Below are positions 29,860-40,800 of a DNA stretch of 64,000 bases, piece by piece. Source of the stretch: Pseudo-nitzschia pungens (taxonomy: Eukaryota; Bacillariophyta; Bacillariophyceae; Bacillariales; Bacillariaceae). The DNA is taken from the NCBI GenBank assembly GCA_037355855.1, contig CM074759.1, forward strand, positions 5,022,001 through 5,086,000. The letters run 5' to 3'. The position numbers and the translations under genes were made by a program. A model generated the notes under the pieces. The model saw only the letters and a program-made list of their open reading frames with translations, made no database searches and had not been told where the DNA came from. Within the stretch, counting starts at the first letter, position 1. Each line of letters begins with the position of its first letter.

Positions 29860-31085
29860 TTCAGTTATTCAATGGTGACATCCATACTATTGGTGATTTT
29901 TGAATACTTCTTTTTGCATACTCTTGCCCATGCATAGGATGAGGAATATTCACACTGGAATCACACAACTATTGGCCAGATTCATTCAGATATGTGATTT
30001 GGTAATTTTTTCTAGTAAATTCTGCAGTAGTGGACCAAATATCAATTATTCAGTGGTGACACCCAAATTATAGGTGATTTTTGCATATTTCTTTTTGCAT
30101 ACTCTTGCCCATGCACAGGATGAGGAATATTCACACTGGAATCACAGAAATATTGGTCAGATTCATTCAGATATGTGATTTTACAGTATTTTCTAGTAAA
30201 TTCTGCAGTAGTGGACCAAATATTAATTATTCAGTGGTGACACCCAAATTATAGGTGATTTTAGAATACTTCTTTTTGCATACTCTTGCCCATGCATAGG
30301 ATGAGAAATATTCACACCGGAATCACACAAATATTGGATAGATTCATTCAGATATTTGATTTTACAGTATTTTCTACTAAATTTTCCAGTAGTGGACCAA
30401 ATATTAATTATTCAGTGGTGACACCCAAACTATTGGTGATTTTTGAATACTTCTTTTTGAATTCTCTTGCTCATGCATAGGATGAGGAATATTCACACCG
30501 GAATCACACAAATATTGGACAGATTCATTCAGATATTTGATTTGGTACTTTTTTCTAGTGAATTCCGCAGTAGTGGAACAAATATTAATTATTCAGTGGT
30601 GACACCCATACCATTGGTGATTTTTGAATACTTCTTTTTGCATACTCTTGCCCATGCACAGGATGAGGAATATTCACACTGGAATCACACAAATATTGGC
30701 CACATTCATTCAGATATGTGATTTGGTACTTTTTTCTAGTGAATTTTCCAGTAGTGGACCAAATATTAATTATTCAGTGGTGACACCCAAATTATAGGTG
30801 ATTTTTGAATACTTCTTTTTGCATACTCTTGACCATGCATAGGATGAGGAATATTCACACTGGAATCACACAAAGATTGGCCAGATTCATTCAGATATGT
30901 GATTTTACAGTATTTTCTAGTGAATTTTCCAGTAGTGGACCAAATATTAATTATTCAGTGGTGACACCCAAATTATAGGTGATTTTTGAATACTTCTTTT
31001 TGCATACTCTTGCCCATGCATAGGATGAGAAATATTCACATTGGAATCACACAAAGATTGGCCAGATTCATTCAGTTATTTGATT
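29860..31085. repeat. ~180-bp satellite, about seven units
   Basis: Each unit contains GATGAGGAATATTCACACTG, CATTCAGATATGTGATTT, CAGTAGTGGACCAAATATTA and TTGCATACTCTTGCCCATGC. Starts are near 29939, 30119, 30299, 30480, 30660, 30841 and 31024. The 180-bp spacing is conserved. Non-coding. Confidence 0.92.
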
Positions 31086-31439
31086 TGATGGTATATTCAC
31101 TGAGGTAGTAGTACTATTCTTGCTGCTTGTAGTAGTAGTACCACAGTTATACGCTGCTGCTACATACTACTGCATTGCGTAGGTAGTAGTACATAAGAGG
31201 CAGTCAAAAATTATGGCGCAGCGGGGCAGGCTCTCTGTGGTTTAGGTGGCGCGCGATATCACCATCAGCTTTCTACTGGTTTCTACTACTATTACTTCAG
31301 TACGGTACATACTACTAGTAGTAACTCTACTGCTATTATGTAGAAGAAATCAATTCTCAGCAAATAAATGCATGACAGAAAATGCATGTGTCGTAAATCT
31401 TACTTCACATAATTTTGGGTCGGAACGGAACAAGAAAGA

Positions 31440-31740
31440 CGGCAACTGAAATATAATGAGATGGAAATGGTAAGTGAACCACATCAAGGTTGGAGGAGGT
31501 ATTAATAATGGATTTTGATTCGTCTAACTGTGCATCATTGACTTGCCTGCTTGCTCCTGATAGGGAGGCGACCGCAACTGCTGATGAAATAGGAGGATGC
31601 AACGGCAAATGAAATATAATGCAACGGTGAGTGAAACACATCAAGATCTGGGGTATTGATAATGGATTTCAATTGTTCTAATTCTGCATTGAGTTGCCTG
31701 CTTGCTACTGATAGGGAAGAATCAACTTTAATTCGACGGG
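31440..31740. repeat. ~165-bp direct duplication
   Basis: GAAATATAATG...GTGA(A)C(A)CACATCAAG...GCATTGA(C/G)TTGCCTGCTTGCT...CTGATAGGGA occurs at 31449-31565 and 31612-31720 with moderate divergence. Confidence 0.6.
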
Positions 31741-31974
31741 GCAACTGAAAAATGATGTGAAAAATGATGCGAAAAATGATGCGACGGGGCAACTGACACA
31801 TCATATTGCGATCACAAGACAAATATGATGTGATCGCAACTGACAAAATGATGCGATTGCAACTGATGAAATATGATGCGATGTGAGGAGACCTTTACTG
31901 GCAGTACAGATACCGGTATGGATGAAATTATCACGATGACCATTATTTAAAAATCGTTTGAACCAAAATTTGTG

Positions 31975-32290
31975 TGGTGTGCATGAGGACGAAGACGATC
32001 GGAGCAAAGAGCAACGACAATTTGAAGGACGACGAAGACGATCGAAGCGAAGAGCAACAACGATTTCAGAGAGGACAACGAAGCCAATCGAAGCAAAGAG
32101 CAACGACAATTTCAGAGAGGACGACGATTTCAGGGAGGACGACGAAGAGGAAGGCAATTTGGAGCGAAGAGCAACGATGACTTCAGGGAGGACGAAGACG
32201 ATCGAAGCGAGACGCAACGACGACTTCAAGGAGGACGAAGACAAGGACAATCGAAACGAAGAGCGACGACGATTTCAAGGACGACCACTT
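31975..32290. repeat. GTCGTC / GTTGCTCTTCG minisatellite, inverted copy
   Basis: Reverse-complement units (AGCGAAGAGCAACGACGA, TTCAAGGACGACGAAGACGA) of the array at 28615-28860, followed at 32306-32350 by TTTGTGTGTGCGTGTG and AATAAACAATTA, again mirroring the left copy. The two arrays therefore form a large inverted repeat around the 180-bp satellite. Confidence 0.7.
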
Positions 32291-32794
32291 CTTCTAACGA
32301 ACCAAAATTTGTGTGTGCGTGTGTGAGAAAATTGAACAGAGAATAAACAATTATTAGAGTAATATCAATATTTATCAAAAGAAAGACTTATATTTTGCTT
32401 CATAGTGTTTCAAATTTTTTTTTCATGGGGGTCGCGATTCCTGGGCTTCGGGTAATAATTGTGATTTTTGTGATGAATTTCTTGAGGGGTGTGATGGGAA
32501 ATACTTTGTGTCGGGATGAGAAATCAATTTTTGGGAGTGAATTTCTGCAACAGTCTCATAATATATAATGATGGTAGGGTCGGTAATAATGAGTCAGATT
32601 GAAAAAAAATTTGGGTCGAGTTTGAATTTTATTTTTTTTTTTTTCGTAATTTTCGTAATTGAGGTAGTAACTGGGTCGCGATTGGGGTTGCGAATCGCGA
32701 GAGAGCTAGGAATCGAGCTACGTCAAAATGAGCCAGGAATAAATCGCGACCCCCCTAAATAAATTCTTGGGAGGGGTCGCGAAACAGTTTTCGG

Positions 32795-33632
32795 ACGTAA
32801 GGCGTTTCATCGTGTGCTTGAAAAAGTTACAATCAGTCGCCTTTATATAACTGAATCAGATGTATTGACAGCCCTTCCTATCATTTTGTCAGAAAATTTT
32901 CAGCCAACCTACTCAATTGGAAAAAGCGACCTGGTGACAGAAAGATGTCTGTCTGTTGGTGCTGTGGTTGTGTATCGTGACTACGTCTGGAACGTGAACA
33001 ATCGCAATTCTTTCACCAGTGTAGAACATTACGACCGGATCGAAGAAAAAATTCATCCGAAAACCATTAGCGCAACCAAGCCCGGTTTTTCTTTATTCTA
33101 TGATCTGACCGCTGTTCAACTTGGTTACAAGAGGGTAGCAAATGTTATACCCAGTCATACACACAAACCAAGTCATATGGTCGATATCGACGTCGAGTCC
33201 TTTACAAACGTATCTAGAATATCTCCGTTCTGGCCTCACATACGACGACAGTTATTAAGCATTACGACTGGAATTGGGTGGACAAATTTTTTCCCGACAA
33301 GCAGGGAAAAAATTGATAACAGTACTACGCTAGAAAGGGACGGAGATTTCTTCTCCTTGATACTGCCCAAAGCACGCGTGGAATGTTGGCATTGTAATCA
33401 AGATTACTGTGTTTGGGCGTTGAACGGAAAAAAAATTTTGTCAACGGTCTCGTCAGAACGTACAGGATCAATACAACAGAAGAAAGAGTTTGCGTGTCAT
33501 CTGGCGAATTATGCAATATTGGTATTTGGAGATGAGTGTGGGCAACCAAAACCCCCGCTATGTGTTGTAATGGCACTAGACAGGGAGTTTGGCGAGATAC
33601 CACGTAAGCGTAATCGGACACTTTATATTTAA
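32795..33632 (+). pseudogene. Right part of the gene split by the nested element
   Basis: An open frame of ~275 codons ending at 33632, without an ATG near its beginning (the first internal Met is ~130 codons in), consistent with loss of its 5' end to the nested insertion. Readable blocks: KVTISRLYITESDVLTALP, CLSVGAVVVYRDYVWNVNN, FYDLTAVQLGYKRVANVIP, CWHCNQDYCVWALNGKKIL. No signal peptide. Family not recognised. If the single ACGT is restored the frame extends upstream to ATGs at 26811/26820 rather than to the frame of the left part. Confidence 0.5.
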
Positions 33633-33654
33633 ATGTTTCTAGACCACTAAGTAA

Positions 33655-34035
33655 TCTAATTGATTCAAGTCTGATCCTGTGCAAGTTTTGATTCGCGAGT
33701 TAGTTTATCGTGAGTTATTTTTTAGTCCGATCCTGTGCAAGTTTTGATTCATGAGTTAGTTTATTGTCCGATCCTGTGCAAGTTTTGATTCATGAGTTAT
33801 TTTTTAGTCCGATCCTGTGCAAGTTTTGATTCATGAGTTATTTTTTAGTCCGATATTGTCCGATCCTGTGCAAGTTTTGATTCATGAGTTAGTTTATTGT
33901 CCGATCCTGTGCAAGTTTTGATTCATGAGTTAGTTTATTGTCCGATCCTGTGCAAGTTTTGATTCATGAGTTAGTTTATTGTCCGATCCTGTGCAAGTTT
34001 TGATTCGTGAGTTAGTTTATTGTCCGATCTTTTGC
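33655..34035. repeat. 41-bp tandem repeat, about nine units
   Basis: Units of GTCCGATCCTGTGCAAGTTT-TGATTCATGAGTTAGTTTATT, some shortened to TTATTTTTTA. Lies between the broken gene and the 168-aa gene. Non-coding; could supply 3'-end or promoter signals. Confidence 0.92.
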
Positions 34036-34131
34036 AGTCGCATGCAATTTTCTATTGTTGAATGATCTCATTATTTTAACTAATTGAGTATAAAATCAAC
34101 CAGTACTCTTATAACTCCATCACGGATAATT

Positions 34132-34638
34132 ATGCCGACGTTGCTTCCTTTTCCCGACAAGAAGAAGAGTCCGATAGTAAAGAGTCCGATAGTAAAGGTC
34201 GAGACAAAACAGATGGCGCATGATGCTGATTCTGATCAGAGAATTTACATAAACCAAACCTGGAATCAAGCTTTAGATACAGAGAGAATAAACTTGCAGA
34301 GAACTGAGATTGTTCAAAAGTGGAAGGATATATTTAACCGAAATCGATCTCCGATGGTAACAGTGACTAAATCAACTACAACCACTGTCAAGTCGCACGT
34401 TCGTAAGAGAAATTCCGTGGTGAAATCACATACCCGGAGAAGAACAAAAATCGCAAAAAAACAATCTTCGAACCTACGTCCATATATGGACCCAGCATCG
34501 TTTTCTGAAATTTTGAAAGTTCGTGACAATGACATAGCAACCGCCACCCAAAAATCTAGGAGAGACCCTTGTGTAATTGAATGTTCTATGAAATGGAAAA
34601 TATTTTGGGAACAGCAAAGGAGTAAAAAGAAAAAATGA
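34132..34638 (+). CDS. Basic protein of unknown function (168 aa) in the giant MULE
   Basis: First ATG of the frame is at 34132 (AATTATGCCGACG). The protein is Lys/Arg/Ser/Thr-rich: a duplicated SPIVK, TTTTVKSHVRKRNSVVKSHT, RRRTKIAKKQ and a C-terminal RSKKKK. It looks nuclear and DNA-binding by charge alone. No domain recognised. It converges with the transposase gene, whose stop lies ~170 bases away, and is within the MULE ends, so it counts as cargo or an accessory factor. Confidence 0.55.
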   Translation: MPTLLPFPDKKKSPIVKSPIVKVETKQMAHDADSDQRIYINQTWNQALDTERINLQRTEIVQKWKDIFNRNRSPMVTVTKSTTTTVKSHVRKRNSVVKSHTRRRTKIAKKQSSNLRPYMDPASFSEILKVRDNDIATATQKSRRDPCVIECSMKWKIFWEQQRSKKKK

Positions 34639-34809
34639 GTCATGAATGACGCAAGTCAACAAATAGATAGATTGTTATTCATTACCGTAAATTTTTTTGA
34701 AGTAACCGTAACCCCATTTCCTAAATAATTACAACTATTTTAAATTAGTAAATTTATTTCTTAGTTAAATGACGTTTACTTATGCATATATTTGTTGGTT
34801 AAAGGACGT

Positions 34810-37800
34810 TTACTTGTAATCGTACATTAGATCCATTTTTACTTTCTTTTTTCTCTGTGACCTTCGTAACCTCAGATCCAAAGACGATTCGTTAGATAAG
34901 TTTGGTACGGGTTTGATTCCCACTTCTGGTTGAGCACGGGATTTTTCAACCCGTTGTTTCTTCCTTTCGACGATTCCCACTTCTGGTTGAGCACGGGATT
35001 TTTCAACCCGTTGTTTCTTCCTTTCGACCATAATTTTTTTTTCCAATCCCTTCTTTCTTGTTCTTATCCTAGAATCTCCAGAATCTGTAAGTGGATTGTG
35101 AAATAACCAATCGTCCTCATCTTGGTCAGATTCGGATTCGATGCATTCTGTTTGCCTTCTCTTTCCAATTAGTTTTTCGTCTACTAAATTCGTCAAAGAT
35201 ACATCATCTGATTCGGAACAATCTGATTGCGTTGATTTTTCGGGTGTTTGTATTATCGGGTCATCGATTAAAACATCACCCTTAGCTTTGGATGCGTCCG
35301 GTTCTACTTCTGGTGTTTGGTTCGATTCTTCCCCGTCGCGGACCAACTGGACCGGCTCATTTGATTCTCCTTCAGAGTGACAATCATCCGGTGTTTGGTT
35401 CGATTCTTCCCCGTCGCATACCGATTGGACCGGTGGATTTGATTCTACTATGGATGAGTCCGCCTTTACTTCCGAACAATCTGATTGCGTGGATTTTTCG
35501 GGTGTTTGTATTATCGGGTCTTCGATTAAAACATCACCCTTAGCTTTGGATGCGTCCGGTTCTACTTCTGGTGTTTGCTTCGATTCTTCCCCGTCGCGGA
35601 CCAACTGGACCGGCTCATTTGATTCTCCTTCAGAGTGACAATCATCCGGTGTTTGGTTCGATTCTTCCCCGTCGCACACCGATTGGACCGGTGGATTTGA
35701 TTCTACTATGGATGAGTCCGCCTTTACTTCCGAACAATCTGATTGCGTGGATTTTTCGGGTGTTTGTATTATCGGGTCTTCGATTAAAACATCACCCTTA
35801 GCTTTGGATGCGTCCGGTTCTACTTCTGGTGTTTGCTTCGATTGGACCGGCGGATTTGATTCTCCTTCAGAGTGACAAGCTTCCGGATTTGTTTCTACTA
35901 TGGACGAGTCCGCCTTTACTTCCGGTGTTTGATTCCATTCTTCCCCGTCGCATACCGATTGGACCGGTGGATTTAATGCTCCTTCCGGGTGATAATTGTT
36001 AGCCTTGTTTTTCTTTTTAGCTGTTTTGTGTCCAATGTCATGACAGACCTTGTATTGAAACAATTCACGTTTTAACAGTGTGGCAAATTCCATAAAATTG
36101 TCACGGAAACTTCTTATTGATTTTTCATCCAAAGTATTCCAAGTATCCTCGCTCCCGAGGATCCAAAATGAAATGTCGCTTGCCGTTGTCCGTTTAGAAT
36201 CCGCTGATGGTTGTCCGTGAAAATCTATCGCCTCTATCAATTCGCTGCAATTATCTACAATAAAGTGGGCGTTGTGGCACAAATATATTCCGCAGCTGCA
36301 ACCGTCATGCTGACTGTCCAAACACTCAAATGCCTCTTTTAACGCGGGGTGGATCTTTCGACCTTGATCGTCATCCTCACGGTATTTTATGCCCGGATAA
36401 TGTTCGGAGAAATAAGACCGCAACATTTTCAGTTCGTAGTCATTGGGGGTATCATACGTTTCCTTTTGGGAGTCCAGAACTATCAAAGACAGTGTCTTAT
36501 CTTTCTCCACGTAAGCTAGGAATAGTCTCCAATGGGAATTGTCGCATTGTGGTATTACAAATATTCGTTTTTTGCTGATGTCTTCGAACGCAAAATCGAT
36601 CTTTAGTGCCTTCTTTCCGTCAAAATTTTGTTCATGTTTCATTTTAGAGTGTATTTCCAACTGTGTGAAAAATTGCGGTAAGAATACGTGGACTTCTTTC
36701 GGCGCCCCAATGGAAATCAGAAGACACCAAAAACCGACCACCACGTCATTCAACCAGTTGTCTCCCTCAAGCGTTTTATAGTCGTCATCGGTGAATTCAA
36801 GTGTTGCCCAGTATCGGTTCTCGTTAAATCTGGTCCGATTATACATAACCGAAAAATCGATCTCTTCCTCTTGGCACCAATCCATCTGTTCCTCTTGGTA
36901 CAAGCTTTTGAGAAGATACCATTTCTCCGCAAGGTTTTCTCTAATAAGCTTTTGACAAACAGGTAGTCCCATAATTGATGCAGAGAACAATCGAGTGCTA
37001 CTTTCCTTAGCTACCTCAGCCTTTGTTTTGTCATCAATCAATTTACATCTTCCGTGATTCACGCCGAAACATATGGCAGCCTCTTCAGAAATAGTCAAAG
37101 CTTCGACAGATCCAATTTCGAGAAGCGCTTTATTGAAAGCAATTATATCTTCTTTACTTCCTTCAAAGTACAAACGACAAAGAGTTTTGTCTTCTTCCGA
37201 AGTCTGTAAATGCGACGAATCGGAGAAATTACCTGATTCGAACCGATCCATATCGAAAATCAGAGATGTGCGTGTAGGTTCGATCGTAGAATACGCAATG
37301 AACACTTGTCTGCAACTCGACTTTTGGTTTTTCAGACTGATAGTAATGAAGACTCGGTTGTTGTCTGGATCAACCACTTGTAACTTTGGTAGATCGCCGT
37401 GACTAACCAAAATCTTTGTTTGATTACCGTAGAAAGATCCAGCCGGATTTTCTCTGAGATCGAGATCACAAAAGAAATCGGTATGATTAATTGTGACTAT
37501 CGCATTTCCCTCGGGATTTCTTTGTATGATTTTCATCGGTAAAGGTGTTGCATAAAATGAAGGTGTCAGCAACTGAATAACCGGTTTTTGTATCAATTCC
37601 TGTTTCGTAATCTCTTCTCTAGAACTGTGATCTCCGATTTGTTTAAAGAAATCGTTCGAGGCATCGATATAAGCCTGTTTAAAATTGATATTTTTAGCCC
37701 GTTGTATATATGGCCGTAAATCGATCGGAGTCTTCCCAACATACCCCAACTTTTTCTTCGGCGATTTCCAATCGACACTGCATTCACCCAGAAAAATTCG

Positions 37801-40800
37801 TTTTTCTGGGTTTAGCGGGTGAGCAATTTCCACTGTATTTTGATCACAGGGATACAAACGTTCGATAGAGCCATCTCTCTGTATTTGTATAGTTAGACAA
37901 CCAGTCACGTTATTTTTGTGTGTTATCTTGGCCTGGACTGGTGTCTCTTGGTCCCCATCCTTATGGTAGTACATGAATCTGTTTGAACTTTTTGTAAACA
38001 CTACAATGTTTGTGTTCGATGATTCTTCTTTGACATTACCCGTTGCCTTTTTCGGGTTGGCGAACAAACTACGCCTAATGGGATTCTTGAAGCAGGGCTC
38101 GCAATAAACCGAGAATTCGTCTCCATCCTTAGAATCGTTTCGAATTGGTAATGGTTCAAACAACACGTTGCAATGTAGGCATTTCCTATTCGGTGTTTCG
38201 GAGACAGTTTCAACACAATATCCACACAATCCACGGTCATTAGAACAAGAAAAATCACCAATTCCCCCGTGATAGAACCGGCGACAAAACTTGCACTTAG
38301 TCTTTGTATCATCAGGCCAAATTGTCATGTTTCCAAAGAAACAGAATGATTTTGCACAACACACTGTACTGTCATCTCCCAGACCACTTCTGTGGGCTAG
38401 GCTGTCCAGGTTGGAAGTCGGACAATTATCAGTCACGTATACTGATTTACGTTTTAAGCTTGTATCCATAATGCCACTGATGATGTCCTTCACAGAAATA
38501 TTTGTATTGCTTGATACTTTTTTTCTCGCCCGCTGGCTGTGCAAAATCGCTCTAGCTCTGATCAGATGATATTGTGGATGATTTACCAAATTTCGGGCCA
38601 TTTCCAGATAACTGCTTTTGGACTGATTGCTTTTGTATCTCAAGTCATGGACAAATAAAACAGCAAGTAGTTCCTTCGTAGTAAATTCAGACATCAAACC
38701 GGACTGGGACCGTAGTCTGACAAGGAGACTTCTTTCGTCGGTTTTTTTAACCAATTTTTTGTTTTCAGTATCCTTTTTTGTTATTGGTAGTTTTCTTTTT
38801 CGGCGTTGAGCAAGTTTGTTTATAGCCGGATTTTTTCTTTTTAAACTTGAACGTAAATCACCCTGATTTCCCAATATAGACACTTCCTCGAAAATATCTC
38901 TTTTTAATGTCCATGGGCTGATGTACCTTCGAAGCAGGATCGAAAGAGGGAGACTCATGCAATAAATATTCCGTGATATCTTTGTTTTTCCCTTGTCTGC
39001 GGCTGGAATCGATCTTTCAAAAATTTTGTCCATTACACATATTCCAGAATCGATGTCGTCAAATTTATCTGAAAGTGACAAAATGCCATCATCAGATAAC
39101 TGCCACTCAATTTTATTTTGTTTTTTCTTTAAAAATTTAAGAAGGAAGGAATCACGGAAATCACTGACTGATTTCTTACAAGAGTCTGGGCAATTCAAGT
39201 GATGGTATGTATGTATAAGCCCGACTCGTGGTAATAATAAGATCACCGACCACCATCTGTGACAATTAGATTCTGGCGATTTACAGAAGATTAAGAAGTA
39301 AATCTGGTTCGGACAGAATGTTTTACCGTCATGAATGAACGTGTAGGGTATCGAATAATCCACTTGGGGATTATTGCTGTCCGCCGACTGGTGAACAAAA
39401 AACTTGGGTCGGGATTGGTCCTTGGGAAACGCCTGTCGATTGAACAGAACGACAAAAGCGTTCATGAAACAGGGTAGAATTCTACCATTTTTGCACTCAA
39501 TTATATCACGAAACCATTCCACTTTGAAATTGAAATCCAACTCGTCACCAACATCCACCCTTTGTAAAAGCTTTTTCTCTAACTCGGATGATGTGAAGTG
39601 TTCTGCACACGATGACAACTTAGATACTACCTCTCGAAGTAATACACTAACATCCATATTTGAAACTCCCGAGAGAAATGTATTCGCGGAGGATAATCCA
39701 CCGGTGACATTGGATTCAACCTGCTGGTGAGAATCTTCGTCGTCACCTACCACCATCTTGGCATGTCGTTCTGGAGTAATTTCCCCCTCGTTTGCAGCTA
39801 TATTCAGCGCTGTAGTCAAAGCTGGACTACCCTGGATATCAGTTTCGGGGTCCAAAGCCGAAACTTGTGTTAACGGTACATCGTTTCCCTGGCTACATTC
39901 GGAGTTGGAACTGACACTGTCGTTGTTTCCTGGATCATTCACACACTCCTCATTTGTCTCAGTCTTCGCTAAATATGCCAGCCTTTCACAGACGCGTTTC
40001 TTCCGACCCCTATCGACACTTGGAATTTCACCGAGATAAGAACCCAAGGAGCGTGCCTCGTTAGGTGTGTCCGTCAACGGGCATCCAACCCCATAATTCT
40101 CGCTTGATCTTCCAAGGGTATAGACATAGGACGACAAATCCTGACCGATCAGTTTTTGCGCGAATCGGTCTACTATTTCTCCCAAAGAAAAAGAGAGGAT
40201 TTTGTGTTCCTGCAAGTTGAAGTTCCGCCCTTCATCTCCGAAATCAATTGTTCCATTGAGAGTATCAATTTCGTCTTCGTCCAATCCGTGCCCGAAGAAT
40301 TTCTTCCGACACGGAGAATATACATTTTTATCATCGCCATCACACAACTCTATCGGTGGCATATCTACGGGAAGGTTTTCTTCGTCCGGGGTGTACGGTT
40401 GCTGCTTCGCCAAATCGCTGATTCGGTAGATGATATAATCGCCGGGCACGATTTCAGATAATGGACAAAAATTCTCCGGTTCTGCACTATCATCACGTCC
40501 TGATGTGGTTCTCTTTTTACCATCAGTAACGAGGCTCATCTGATCTATTCCTTCCATCCCGAGATCACCATTCTCTTCCCGTTGATACTTCCTGTGAGTT
40601 GTGTCAATTTTTTTTTGCCTGGAAATAGTGAAAGGTTTGTTGATCTTTGCCAGTGGGGACAAAACACCGCCCTCTCTCTTACTAATTCGACGGTACCCCG
40701 GTCTAAATGGAAAGGCAGTTAATTCTCCGTTCGATGTGATACGCTTGCCCTTGGATTCCTTAGACTTGGAATACCTCGGAGGAGGACTAAGTTGGAGTGG

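Larger units (their letters stand above)
26829..32794. mobile_element. Nested ~6-kb TIR element inside the giant MULE
   Basis: Terminal inverted repeats CCGAAAACTGTTTCGCGACC are perfect over at least 21 bases at 26829-26849 and 32774-32794. They are bounded by ACGT on both sides (26825-26828, 32795-32798), either a 4-bp TSD or, as ACGT is palindromic, part of the TIR. Sub-terminal sequence on both sides repeats TCGCGACC motifs. No transposase is encoded; the interior is mostly tandem repeats plus one short ORF. The superfamily cannot be named from these ends. Confidence 0.82.
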
